From NCBI GenBank assembly GCA_902773155.1, contig CACYDK010000084.1:1-6613 (forward strand): DNA of 6,613 nt. The letters are read 5' to 3'. The notes below the pieces were generated by a model. The model was not told the origin of the DNA, did no database searches, and saw only the letters and a list, made by a program, of their open reading frames with translations. The DNA comes from an uncultured Ruminococcus sp. (GTDB lineage Bacteria > Bacillota > Clostridia > Oscillospirales > Acutalibacteraceae). Positions 1 through 6,215 of the stretch are shown one piece after another (the first letter of the stretch is position 1; every line of letters begins with the position of its first letter). The position numbers and the translations under genes are program-made.

Positions 1-336
1 AAGCTTAGCTATCCGGTTTTGAATCTCGTTCTTCGTGCATATTTCCATAAACGGGTAGTCGTGCGTAACGAGAGTGCAAAGCTTTCGGGTTTCGCTGTCC
101 ATACCGCAGTCAAGACAGATTACCCTGTCCGGAGCGAAGCGTCCCATCCACATTACCCTTCCGGCCGCGCTCCTCAGCACAAATTCGGCGTTTTTTTGAT
201 TTTTCCCGATCGGCTCGATAAGTATGATTTCGCGTTCCTCTACCGGCCGTGAAAAAATCCTGACGGCCGCCCGTAACAGGCAGAAAAAACCTATGACCGC
301 GAAAAATGACAGTATAAATAGGAATACGTAAAACAT
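1..336 (-). CDS. Membrane-anchored protein of unknown function (3' end cut off by window edge)
   Basis: The reading frame is open for 112 codons from the ATG at 334-336 to the left edge, so the C-terminus is missing. The start is well supported: an AAAGGAGG Shine-Dalgarno sequence lies at 343-350, about 6 nt upstream. Residues 2-22 form one strongly hydrophobic helix (FYVFLFILSFFAVIGFFCLL), followed by RAAVR, which suggests an N-terminal anchor with a cytoplasmic body. The soluble part has an Ile/Leu-rich strand (REIILIEPIG), then a second segment reading RVICLDCGMDSETRKLC and HDYPFMEIC. The DCGMDSET stretch faintly recalls the DxGSxDxT segment of family 2 glycosyltransferases, but the usual DxD motif is not visible, so I assign no function. 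It diverges from the DUF1540 gene across a 101-nt gap in which I find no convincing promoter. That the gene is real is likely; its role is unknown. Confidence 0.75.
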   Translation of the reverse strand, partial: MFYVFLFILSFFAVIGFFCLLRAAVRIFSRPVEEREIILIEPIGKNQKNAEFVLRSAAGRVMWMGRFAPDRVICLDCGMDSETRKLCTLVTHDYPFMEICTKNEIQNRIAKL

Positions 337-437
337 CGTAAGCCTCCTTTACAACATAGTATTTTTAATAGTTTTTTCCGTGCGTATATTTTCGCCGCTC
401 GGGGAAAAATAATAGTATGCTTAAAGAGGTGATACGA

Positions 438-644
438 ATGAATGATAACAGGTATGTAAACGAGAGCATAAAATGCTCCGTAAAGAGCTGCGTCCATCAA
501 AACTCCGAGCGCGGATACTGTTCGCTCGACGCGATAACGGTAGGGACGCACGAGCCTCACCCGACGAAATGTCAGTGTGTTGACTGCGAGAGCTTTCGGC
601 CGGCGCAGTTAAAAGGGAAGAAGGGCTGTAAAACAGCCCCGTAA
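438..644 (+). CDS. DUF1540 domain-containing small Cys-rich protein
   Basis: This is a 68-residue protein. The start at 438 is chosen over the in-frame ATG at 417 because AAAGAGGTGAT (424-434) sits at Shine-Dalgarno distance only from 438. Residues 11-53 match the DUF1540 pattern as I know it: IKCSVKSC, then GYCSLDAITVG, then KCQCVDCESF. Six cysteines (13, 18, 28, 45, 47, 50) lie in this core, and a seventh (64) lies in a Lys-rich tail. The cysteine spacing suggests metal, probably zinc, binding. DUF1540 proteins are common in Clostridia and Bacilli, including spore formers, but no biochemical role is established that I can state. It stands alone between a divergent gene and a terminator, so it appears to be monocistronic. 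A 7-bp inverted repeat with a 3-nt loop (623-629 / 633-639) lies in the last codons. Confidence 0.88.
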   Translation: MNDNRYVNESIKCSVKSCVHQNSERGYCSLDAITVGTHEPHPTKCQCVDCESFRPAQLKGKKGCKTAP

Positions 645-663
645 CAAGAACGAAAATAAAACG

Positions 664-701
664 AAGGCACACAACCGAGAGATGACGGTTGTGTGCCTTT
701 T
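664..701. terminator. Bidirectional intrinsic terminator between DUF1540 gene and feo operon
   Basis: A perfect 14-bp stem (AAGGCACACAACCG at 664-677 with its complement at 686-699) encloses an 8-nt loop. On the plus strand the stem runs into a short T stretch (698-701) 19 nt after the DUF1540 stop. On the minus strand it is followed by CGTTTTATTTT, a broken T-tract, 63 nt after the last feo operon gene. It therefore probably ends both converging transcripts. The T-tracts are modest on both sides. Confidence 0.8.
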
Positions 702-762
702 CCCTATAGGGGACTATGACAAGTAGTGTGAAAAACAAAATGATCGTGATTAAAAGATGCTT

Positions 763-927
763 TTACGATTTGCATTTGCCCTTCATAGGACAGTCAGCGC
801 ATCCGCATCCACAGGATGAAACGCCTTTTTTCTTGTTTCGGAAGCGGAAGATCACGATCGCCGCTACAATCGCCGCGACTATTATAGCTACGGCTATTGT
901 TCCGATATTGCTGATTAAAAAGTCCAT
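763..927 (-). CDS. FeoB-associated Cys-rich membrane protein
   Basis: This is a 54-residue protein starting MDFLISNIGTIAVAI. Residues 8-27 form a single Ala/Ile/Val transmembrane helix, followed by a basic stretch (RFRNKKKG) and a Cys-rich tail, SSCGCGCADCPMKGKCKS, with five cysteines at 39, 41, 43, 46 and 52. This layout (short lumenal N-terminus, one helix, basic stop-transfer, CxCxCxxCxxxxxC tail) is that of the FeoB-associated Cys-rich membrane protein family found after feoB in Clostridia. By the positive-inside rule the Cys tail faces the cytoplasm, where it could receive or sense Fe(II) leaving FeoB; that role is an inference. The ATG lies 13 nt after the feoB stop with AAGGAG about 6 nt upstream, so it is translated as the last gene of the operon. 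Its small size makes it easy to miss. Confidence 0.9.
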   Translation of the reverse strand: MDFLISNIGTIAVAIIVAAIVAAIVIFRFRNKKKGVSSCGCGCADCPMKGKCKS

Positions 928-940
928 TTCTTCTCCTTTT

Positions 941-3364
941 TTACTTGACCTTTACGCTTAGACGGGTCGATTCCTTGTAGGGTCTGAACAGCATAAAGAG
1001 CATAAATGCCGCTACAGCTATCGCGAAGATAAGACCCAAAACATTGAGGCTTCCCGTAAATACAGACCCAATCTGATAAATCATGAGTGATACGGCATAG
1101 GCGAATACGCACTGATATCCGACCGCGAACAGAGTCCATTTCGGCGAGTTCATCTCTCGCTTGATCGCGCCGATAGCCGCGAAGCAGGGAGCGCAGAGAA
1201 GGTTGAAAACGAGGAACGAATAAGCCGAGAGCTGAGTCATTCCGACAAAATCCAGAACTCCGAATACGCCGACGACCTCTTCCTTGGCGACAAGTCCCAT
1301 AATCGTGGCGATCGCGGCAGTTGCGTCACCAAAGCCAATGGGAACAAAGATCCATTTGATCGCGTTTCCGATCACGCCAAGCACCGAATCCGTAAGCTCC
1401 AGGTCGGCGTTAAAGCCGAATGCTCCGTTGGTCCAGCCGAATTTTGAGCCGAGCCATATAAGTATCGAGGCGAGCAGAATTATAGTACCGGCCTTTTTGA
1501 TGAAGGACCAGCCTCTCTCCCACATAGAGCGAAGTACGTTGCCGACGGTCGGGAGATGGTAGGCAGGGAGCTCCATAACGAACGGAGCCGGGTCGCCCGA
1601 GAACATTTTAGTTTTCTTAAGCATAATGCCCGAGACCACGATTGCCGCCATACCTATAAAGTACGCGCTGGGAGCGATCCACCATGTTCCTCCGAAGAGC
1701 GCGGTCGCGATCATCGAGATGATCGGCAGCTTCGCTCCGCAGGGGATAAAGGTGGTAGTCATTATTGTCATACGCCTGTCGCGTTCGTTTTCTATTGTTC
1801 GCGAGGCCATGATTCCCGGAACTCCGCAGCCTGTACCGATAAGCATCGGGATAAACGATTTTCCTGAGAGGCCAAATTTGCGGAATACCCTGTCCATTAC
1901 AAAGGCGATACGCGCCATATATCCGCAGCTTTCGAGGAAAGCAAGGAAGATGAACAGCACGAGCATCTGCGGCAGGAATCCGAGCACGGCTCCGACTCCG
2001 GCGACTATGCCGTCGAGTATGAGGCTCTTGAGCCAGTCCGCGCAGTTGATCGCGTCCAGCCCGTTTTCGATCAACACAGGAACGCTCGGGATCCATACGC
2101 CGTATTCGTCAGGGGCGGGAGCCTCCTCCAAAATTGGGTCGACCGTCTCGGTAAAGCTGAATCCGAGCTCATCGACGGCCGCGCCGTACTGCTCGTATGC
2201 TTCGGTAAAATCGCCGAAGCTCGCTTCCTTGTCGGTATAGGCCTCGTACAGAGTCGCGGCCGCAACGGTGTTGCCCTTTGTTTCGGCCTTTTCCTTTTCG
2301 GCAGCCTGCTTGAGCATGGACTCGATTTCCTTGTTCTTAAAGAAATGCTTTGCGCCGTAGTCCTCGTTTGCCTCGTCGAACTCGCTGTCGCCTATGGTAA
2401 ATAGGTGATAGCCCTCGCCAAACACGCCGTCGTTCACCCAATCTGTAAACGCGGTTCCGACCGTGGTGATCGAAACATAGTAAACTATTATCATTATTAC
2501 CGCGAAAATCGGGAGGGCAAGAAAGCGGTTTGTAACGACCTTGTCTATTTTGTCCGAGGTCGAAAGCTTTCCGCGGTTTTTCTTTTTGTAACAGCCCTTG
2601 ATGATGGAACCTATGTAGATATATCTTTCGTTAGTGATTATGCTCTCGGCGTCGTCGTCGAGCTCTGCTTCCGCGGCGGCGATATCCTTCTCAATATGGT
2701 TGAGAGTTTTTTCCGGCAGACTTAGCTTTTCAAGTACCTTTTCGTCGCGCTCAAATATCTTGATTGCGTACCAACGCTGCTGCTCCTCGGGCAAATCGTG
2801 AACTACCGCCTCCTCAATATGAGCCAAAGCGTGTTCGACAGCTCCGCTGAAGCTGTGCTGAGGAATGGTCTTTTCGCCCTTTGCGGCCTTTATCGCCTCC
2901 TCGGCGGCCTTATCGATTCCCGTTAGCTTAAGAGCTGAGATCTCGACCACCTTGCAGCCGAGCGCTCTGGACAACTCGTCAATATAGATCACGTCGTCGT
3001 TTTTCTTAACAACATCCATCATGTTTATGGCAACGACAACGGGAATCCCTAGCTCGGTAAGCTGGGTGGTGAGGTACAGGTTACGCTCCAGGTTTGTACC
3101 GTCAACAATGTTTAAGATCGCGTCGGGTCTCTCCTCGATAAGATAGTTTCTCGCTACGACTTCCTCAAGGGTGTAGGGAGAAAGCGAATAAATACCCGGA
3201 AGGTCGGTTATAACTACATCACTGTGTTTTTTAAGCTTTCCCTCTTTTTTTTCGACTGTTACTCCCGGCCAGTTTCCGACAAACTGGTTTGAGCCGGTAA
3301 GCGCGTTGAAGAGAGTGGTTTTTCCGCAGTTGGGGTTACCGGCAAGAGCAATTCTTATACTCAT
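941..3364 (-). CDS. feoB: Ferrous iron transporter FeoB
   Basis: FeoB imports Fe(II) across the cytoplasmic membrane under control of its own GTPase. The 807-residue product has an N-terminal G domain with G1 GNPNCGKT (9-16), G2 around NWPGVTVEKKEG (31-42), G3 DLPG (54-57), G4 NMMD (114-117) and G5 SALK (143-146). A helical GDI-like region follows (about 170-265). The first membrane helix is at about 281-303. The Gate and core regions follow with helices near 451-478, 533-558, 561-582, 624-640, 686-705, 712-735, 743-765 and 772-793. Conserved signatures include ESCGYMAR (478-485), GTGCGVPG (510-517) and PCGAKLP (541-547). Between helix 1 and helix 2, residues about 324-430 form an acidic insertion absent from the compact E. 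coli type (773 residues). The start has AAAGGAAAA upstream and lies 15 nt after feoA. The protein is complete with no frameshift. Confidence 0.98.
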   Translation of the reverse strand: MSIRIALAGNPNCGKTTLFNALTGSNQFVGNWPGVTVEKKEGKLKKHSDVVITDLPGIYSLSPYTLEEVVARNYLIEERPDAILNIVDGTNLERNLYLTTQLTELGIPVVVAINMMDVVKKNDDVIYIDELSRALGCKVVEISALKLTGIDKAAEEAIKAAKGEKTIPQHSFSGAVEHALAHIEEAVVHDLPEEQQRWYAIKIFERDEKVLEKLSLPEKTLNHIEKDIAAAEAELDDDAESIITNERYIYIGSIIKGCYKKKNRGKLSTSDKIDKVVTNRFLALPIFAVIMIIVYYVSITTVGTAFTDWVNDGVFGEGYHLFTIGDSEFDEANEDYGAKHFFKNKEIESMLKQAAEKEKAETKGNTVAAATLYEAYTDKEASFGDFTEAYEQYGAAVDELGFSFTETVDPILEEAPAPDEYGVWIPSVPVLIENGLDAINCADWLKSLILDGIVAGVGAVLGFLPQMLVLFIFLAFLESCGYMARIAFVMDRVFRKFGLSGKSFIPMLIGTGCGVPGIMASRTIENERDRRMTIMTTTFIPCGAKLPIISMIATALFGGTWWIAPSAYFIGMAAIVVSGIMLKKTKMFSGDPAPFVMELPAYHLPTVGNVLRSMWERGWSFIKKAGTIILLASILIWLGSKFGWTNGAFGFNADLELTDSVLGVIGNAIKWIFVPIGFGDATAAIATIMGLVAKEEVVGVFGVLDFVGMTQLSAYSFLVFNLLCAPCFAAIGAIKREMNSPKWTLFAVGYQCVFAYAVSLMIYQIGSVFTGSLNVLGLIFAIAVAAFMLFMLFRPYKESTRLSVKVK

Positions 3365-3379
3365 CTGGATTTTCCTTTC

Positions 3380-3601
3380 TTATTCAGTTTCGATTATTTC
3401 GGCGTCTGCCTTTCGAAGCGAAAGCTCGTAGCCGCGCACGGTTACTTCGATAGGATCGCCCAACGGAGCCACCTTGCGGACCCTGATCTCAACGCCCTTT
3501 GTGATTCCCATATCCATGATGCGGCGTTTGACCGCACCCTCTCCGTGGAGCTTTTTTACCCTGACGGTTTCGCCTATTTTGGCGTCTCTCAGTGTTTTCA
3601 T
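3380..3601 (-). CDS. feoA: Ferrous iron transport protein A (FeoA), second copy in operon
   Basis: This 73-residue cytosolic protein has the SH3-like FeoA fold, which is known to act with FeoB and is thought to modulate its assembly or GTPase. The family core is clear: LRDAKIGETVRVKKLHG (4-20), then KRRIMDMGITKGVEIRV (25-41), then APLGDPIEVTVRGYELSLRK (45-64). The ATG has AAAGGAG at 3609-3615, and this Shine-Dalgarno sequence overlaps the stop codon of the upstream feoA at 3614-3616, which points to translational coupling. The gene ends 15 nt before feoB. Of the two FeoA copies this is the closer to the classical E. coli type, with the PLGDPIEVTVRGYELSLR signature intact. Confidence 0.95.
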   Translation of the reverse strand: MKTLRDAKIGETVRVKKLHGEGAVKRRIMDMGITKGVEIRVRKVAPLGDPIEVTVRGYELSLRKADAEIIETE

Positions 3602-3613
3602 ACCCTTACTCCT

Positions 3614-3826
3614 TTATACCATTATTTTTTGAGCCATTTCCTTGCTTACGGCTACTCGGGCTTCCTTGACTTTAACTATCAGGTTGCCGCCTATCTCGTT
3701 AATAACAGTGACCTCTCCTCCGGCGACAAAGCCGAGGTTTTCAAGGTGTTTTTTGACCTCGGGGCTTCCGCCGATTCGCTTTATAATATTTATTTCACCG
3801 GTGTCCGCGAATATCAGAGGCATCAT
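3614..3826 (-). CDS. feoA: Ferrous iron transport protein A (FeoA), first copy in operon
   Basis: This is a 70-residue FeoA-domain protein and the first gene of the operon. Key stretches are ADTGEINIIKRIGG (7-20), HLENLGFVAGGEVTVINEIGGN (27-48) and VKVKEARVAVSKEMAQKI (51-68). It lacks the PLGDPIEVTVRGYELSLR signature of its neighbour and carries EIGGNLIVKVKEARVAVS in its place, so the two are distinct FeoA subtypes and not a recent duplication. Three in-frame ATGs are possible: 3832, 3826 and 3823. The Shine-Dalgarno AAAGGAAA (3833-3840) is too close to 3832 (3 nt after the GG) but at a good distance from 3826 (9 nt), giving the N-terminus MMPLIFADTG. The 72-residue form starting at 3832 cannot be excluded. 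Clostridial feo loci often carry two feoA genes; how the two differ in function is not known to me. Confidence 0.92.
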   Translation of the reverse strand: MMPLIFADTGEINIIKRIGGSPEVKKHLENLGFVAGGEVTVINEIGGNLIVKVKEARVAVSKEMAQKIMV

Positions 3827-3847
3827 ATGCATTTTCCTTTCGTTAAG

Positions 3848-3865
3848 TTAGTTAAATCTAACTAA
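3848..3865. promoter_or_regulatory. Inverted repeat in feo leader, probable operator (proximal)
   Basis: TTAGTTA and TAACTAA arms (7 bp each, perfect) flank a 4-nt spacer, 21 nt upstream of the feoA start. The TTAG...CTAA ends resemble half-sites of DtxR/IdeR/MntR-type operators (TTAGGTTAG...CTAACCTAA), though spacing and core differ. A 10-bp palindrome AAGAGCTCTT (3864-3873) abuts it. The regulator is inferred from resemblance and context. Confidence 0.5.
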
Positions 3866-3879
3866 GAGCTCTTGATTTT

Positions 3880-3909
3880 CGCTTGAGTTAGCGAGACCTA
3901 ACTCAAGCG
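3880..3909. promoter_or_regulatory. Perfect 12-6-12 inverted repeat at feo transcription start, probable metal-repressor operator
   Basis: CGCTTGAGTTAG (3880-3891) and its exact complement CTAACTCAAGCG (3898-3909) flank a 6-nt spacer. On the minus strand the repeat begins about 9 nt after the -10 box, so it lies directly at and downstream of the expected start point, where a bound repressor would block transcription. No T-tract follows it in the transcript, so it is not an intrinsic terminator. The arms share GTTAG/CTAAC words with the second repeat 38 bp away (centre to centre). A DtxR/MntR-family or Fur-type repressor is likely in this context; a 5' mRNA stem-loop is the alternative. Confidence 0.6.
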
Positions 3910-3917
3910 TCACGTGT

Positions 3918-3946
3918 ATTATATTCCAAAACAAGGTATTTGTCAA
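3918..3946 (-). promoter_or_regulatory. Consensus sigma-A promoter of the feo operon
   Basis: Read on the minus strand, TTGACA (3941-3946) and TATAAT (3918-3923) are separated by exactly 17 nt. Both hexamers match the housekeeping consensus perfectly. Transcription should start near 3911, giving a leader of about 85 nt before the feoA start at 3826. Such a strong promoter would need tight repression when iron is sufficient, which fits the inverted repeats just downstream. Confidence 0.88.
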
Positions 3947-4060
3947 GAGTATTAATAAAAAAACCGCTATTTTTGTTCGACAGGGGATAGCTACTGATAG
4001 TGTATTCCGCCTGTATTATTTATGATCGTAATGAATTTACCCGCCCTGCCGGAAGAAATA

Positions 4061-4093
4061 TTAAACAAAACCGGCTCGGACGACCGAGCCGGT
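4061..4093 (-). terminator. Intrinsic terminator of htpG
   Basis: Read on the minus strand, a perfect 10-bp stem (ACCGGCTCGG with CCGAGCCGGT, 4070-4093) with a 4-nt loop is followed by TTTTGTTT. It begins 24 nt after the htpG stop. It ends the htpG transcript before the feo promoter, so the two units are separate. Confidence 0.92.
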
Positions 4094-4117
4094 ATGTATT
4101 GATATCTAAAAAAGCTA

Positions 4118-5995
4118 TTACATCAGCGAGCAAACAAGGTCTGCGTAGTCGGAAGGATTCTCAATCTGCAGACCGGCTATGAGCAGAGCCTGATTGTAGA
4201 AGATTTCAGCGTATTTTCTGGCCTTGTCATCGTCCTCGCCGATTAATTCGGCCATAGCCTTGACCGCGTCGTGATTCATATTGAGCTCCAGGCAGCGCTG
4301 CGCCTTCATTCCGGCCTCGGGTTGCATAGCGTTGAAATACTTCTCCATCTCAAAGCTGACGCCGCCCTTAGCGGTCATACAAACCGGATGGCTTACGAGC
4401 TTTTTGCTGGCCACAACCTCTGACACTCTGTCTCCGAGGGTATCGCGTACGAACTTAAGCACCTCGTCGCTGTTTTCAACCTCGTCGCCGTTGTCCTCCG
4501 GCTCAATGCCGAGGTCGTCGCTGTCAATATTGCGGAACTGCTTATCCTTGTAGCTCATAAGACTCTGGAGTGTGAACTCGTCGATGTCCTGAGTGCAGTA
4601 GAGAATCTCAAAGCCCTTTGACAGAACCTGCTCGGCCTGCGGAAGCTTGCTGATCCCGGTAACGCTCTCGCCGGTTGCGAAGTAGATGTACTTTTGCTCC
4701 TCTGTCATTCTGTCAACGTACTCTGAAAGCGTTGTGAGTTTGTCGGAATTTGAGGAGTTGAACATAAGAAGATCCTTGAGGTTGTCCTTATGCATACCGT
4801 AATCGCTGACGATACCGTACTTGAGCTGGCGGGCGAACTCGTTGTAGAAGCTCTCGTAGGTCTCTCTATCCTTCTTGAGGAGCGAGCTTAATTCATTTTT
4901 GATTTTCTTTTCGAGAGCTGTGGCGATAGTCTTGAGCTGATGGTCGTGCTGGAGTACCTCTCGCGAAATATTAAGCGAGAAATCCTGGCTGTCGACTACG
5001 CCGCGTACAAAGCGGAAGTGGTCGGGCAGAAGCTCCTCGCAGTTGTCCATAATCAGAACGCCGCTGGAGTAAAGCTGTAAGCCCTTCTTGAATTCCTTTG
5101 TGTAGTAGTCGAAGGGAGCCTTTGAGGGAATGTAGAGCAGAGCCTTGTAGGTTACTACGCCCTCTACCGAGGTGGTGATGATCTTAGCGGGCTTGTCGAA
5201 AGCGCTGAATTTCTCGTGATAGAATTTCTCGTACTCCTCGTCGCTTACATCCTTTCTCGGACGCTGCCAGATGGGAACCATCGAGTTGAGCGTCTCGGCT
5301 TCGGTAACGGTCTCGTACTCGGGCTTTTCGCTGTTTTCGGTGCCTTCCTTGACCTTACTTCGGGTCATATCCATAATAATGGGGTAGCGGATGTAGTCGC
5401 TGTATTTTTTGATAAGCTCGGAAATGCGGTACTGCTCCAAAAACTCGCTGTAGTGCTCGTTCTCGGTATCCTCCTTTATGTGGAGGGTCACGATCGTACC
5501 TACAGAGTCCTTCTCGGCCTCGACTACAGTGTAGCCGTCGGCGCCTGTCGAAGTCCATTTGTACGCGCTGTCGGCGCCGTATTTTTTGGTGAGTACCTCA
5601 ACCTTGTCGGCCACCATAAACGCCGAGTAAAAGCCTACGCCGAACTGGCCTATGATGTCGACGTCGTCGTTTTTCTCCATCTCCTGCTTAAAGCGGTACG
5701 AGCCCGAGGAGGCGATTGTGCCGAGGTTTTTGTCGAGGTCGTCCTTGTCCATACCGATGCCGTTGTCCTCGATGGTGAGTATCCTCGAATCTCTGTCGGA
5801 CGCGATATTGATCTTGAAATCGGAGCGCGAGAGTCCTACCTTGTCGTCGGTAAGCGAGATAAAGCAGAGCTTGTCTATAGCGTCGCTTGCGTTCGAGATA
5901 AGCTCGCGAAGGAAGATTTCCTTGTGAGTGTAAATAGAGTTGATCATTAAATCCAAAAGTCTTTTCGACTCGGATTTGAACTGCTTCTTAGACAT
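4118..5995 (-). CDS. htpG: Molecular chaperone HtpG (bacterial Hsp90)
   Basis: HtpG is a cytosolic ATP-dependent Hsp90 chaperone that acts as a homodimer. The 625-residue product is full length for the family (E. coli 624). The N-terminal GHKL ATPase domain shows ELISNASDAIDKL (31-43) with catalytic Glu31 and Asn35, DNGIGM (77-82), IASSGS (94-99), GQFGVGFYSAFMVADKV (116-132) and GTIVTL (166-171). The middle domain carries IWQRPRKDV (242-250) and NISREVLQ (342-349) with the ATP-contacting Arg345. The C-terminal dimerisation domain begins near 500 after an acidic linker (IEPEDNGDEVENSDE). There is no signal peptide and no C-terminal MEEVD, as expected for a bacterial form. The ATG at 5993-5995 is preceded by AAAAAAGGG about 9 nt upstream. 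No CIRCE element or CtsR box is visible, so heat control, if any, is not through HrcA or CtsR at this promoter. Confidence 0.98.
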   Translation of the reverse strand: MSKKQFKSESKRLLDLMINSIYTHKEIFLRELISNASDAIDKLCFISLTDDKVGLSRSDFKINIASDRDSRILTIEDNGIGMDKDDLDKNLGTIASSGSYRFKQEMEKNDDVDIIGQFGVGFYSAFMVADKVEVLTKKYGADSAYKWTSTGADGYTVVEAEKDSVGTIVTLHIKEDTENEHYSEFLEQYRISELIKKYSDYIRYPIIMDMTRSKVKEGTENSEKPEYETVTEAETLNSMVPIWQRPRKDVSDEEYEKFYHEKFSAFDKPAKIITTSVEGVVTYKALLYIPSKAPFDYYTKEFKKGLQLYSSGVLIMDNCEELLPDHFRFVRGVVDSQDFSLNISREVLQHDHQLKTIATALEKKIKNELSSLLKKDRETYESFYNEFARQLKYGIVSDYGMHKDNLKDLLMFNSSNSDKLTTLSEYVDRMTEEQKYIYFATGESVTGISKLPQAEQVLSKGFEILYCTQDIDEFTLQSLMSYKDKQFRNIDSDDLGIEPEDNGDEVENSDEVLKFVRDTLGDRVSEVVASKKLVSHPVCMTAKGGVSFEMEKYFNAMQPEAGMKAQRCLELNMNHDAVKAMAELIGEDDDKARKYAEIFYNQALLIAGLQIENPSDYADLVCSLM

Positions 5996-6016
5996 AAAAC
6001 CATCCCTTTTTTCTTC

Positions 6017-6056
6017 GCAAAAAAGAAGTTTCCCAAAAAGAAAACTCCTCTTTTGC
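6017..6056 (-). other. 17-bp stem-loop in the htpG mRNA leader
   Basis: In the minus-strand transcript, positions 6056-6040 pair with 6033-6017 over 17 bp (14 Watson-Crick pairs and 3 G-U pairs) around a 6-nt loop (UUUUUG). The three wobbles would be A-C mismatches in the opposite strand, so the structure favours the htpG transcript. With a start near 6064 the hairpin lies about 8 nt from the 5' end. It also buries an AGAGGAG sequence in its 5' arm. An alternative, shorter hairpin (6019-6025 with 6006-6012) would pair over the start of the real Shine-Dalgarno AAGGG. A 5' stabiliser or a thermosensor is possible; neither is shown. Confidence 0.6.
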
Positions 6057-6070
6057 TATATTTCCTTTGT

Positions 6071-6099
6071 ATTATACGCCTATAATAAGAAATATTCAA
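6071..6099 (-). promoter_or_regulatory. Sigma-A-type promoter of htpG
   Basis: On the minus strand TTGAAT (6094-6099, 4 of 6 matches) and a perfect TATAAT (6071-6076) are 17 nt apart. Transcription should begin near 6064, leaving a leader of about 69 nt that contains the long hairpin. No heat-shock operator of the HrcA or CtsR type overlaps it. Confidence 0.75.
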
Positions 6100-6215
6100 G
6101 GTACAAAATCGCGGTTTTGACAATAGTTTTACGCAGTAGGCTCGCGCGTTAGTTTTTTATCAGGGCAAAGCGATAACCGTTTGTGCCGGTTTTTCTACCG
6201 TTCGTTCCCAAAGTA

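Noticed and set aside
1..6. HindIII site exactly at the left edge, suggesting a clone junction
   Set aside because: Other AAGCTT sites occur inside the window (for example at 6502-6507), so this is either chance or simply where the sequence was cut; it says nothing about biology.
389..408. Imperfect hairpin TTTTC...GAAAA upstream of the DUF1540 gene
   Set aside because: The stem is short, has an internal mismatch and lacks context for a terminator or operator.
702..711. Palindrome CCCTATAGGG downstream of the terminator
   Set aside because: At ten bases with no repeat partner elsewhere in the window, it is too short to interpret.
1617..2240. Overlapping open frames of 159 (minus) and 204 (plus) codons inside feoB
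   Set aside because: Both are shadows of the feoB frame, with Arg- or Ser/Pro-rich translations that match no known fold.
3545..3865. Plus-strand open frame of 106 codons over the feoA genes and feo leader
   Set aside because: It is antisense to both well-conserved feoA genes, has no ribosome binding site and crosses the operator region.
5216..5950. Long plus-strand open frame of 244 codons opposite htpG
   Set aside because: It lies wholly antisense to htpG, whose every conserved motif is intact. Its composition (runs of Val, Leu, Ala, Asp) is what reverse-reading of htpG codons gives, and no ribosome binding site precedes it.
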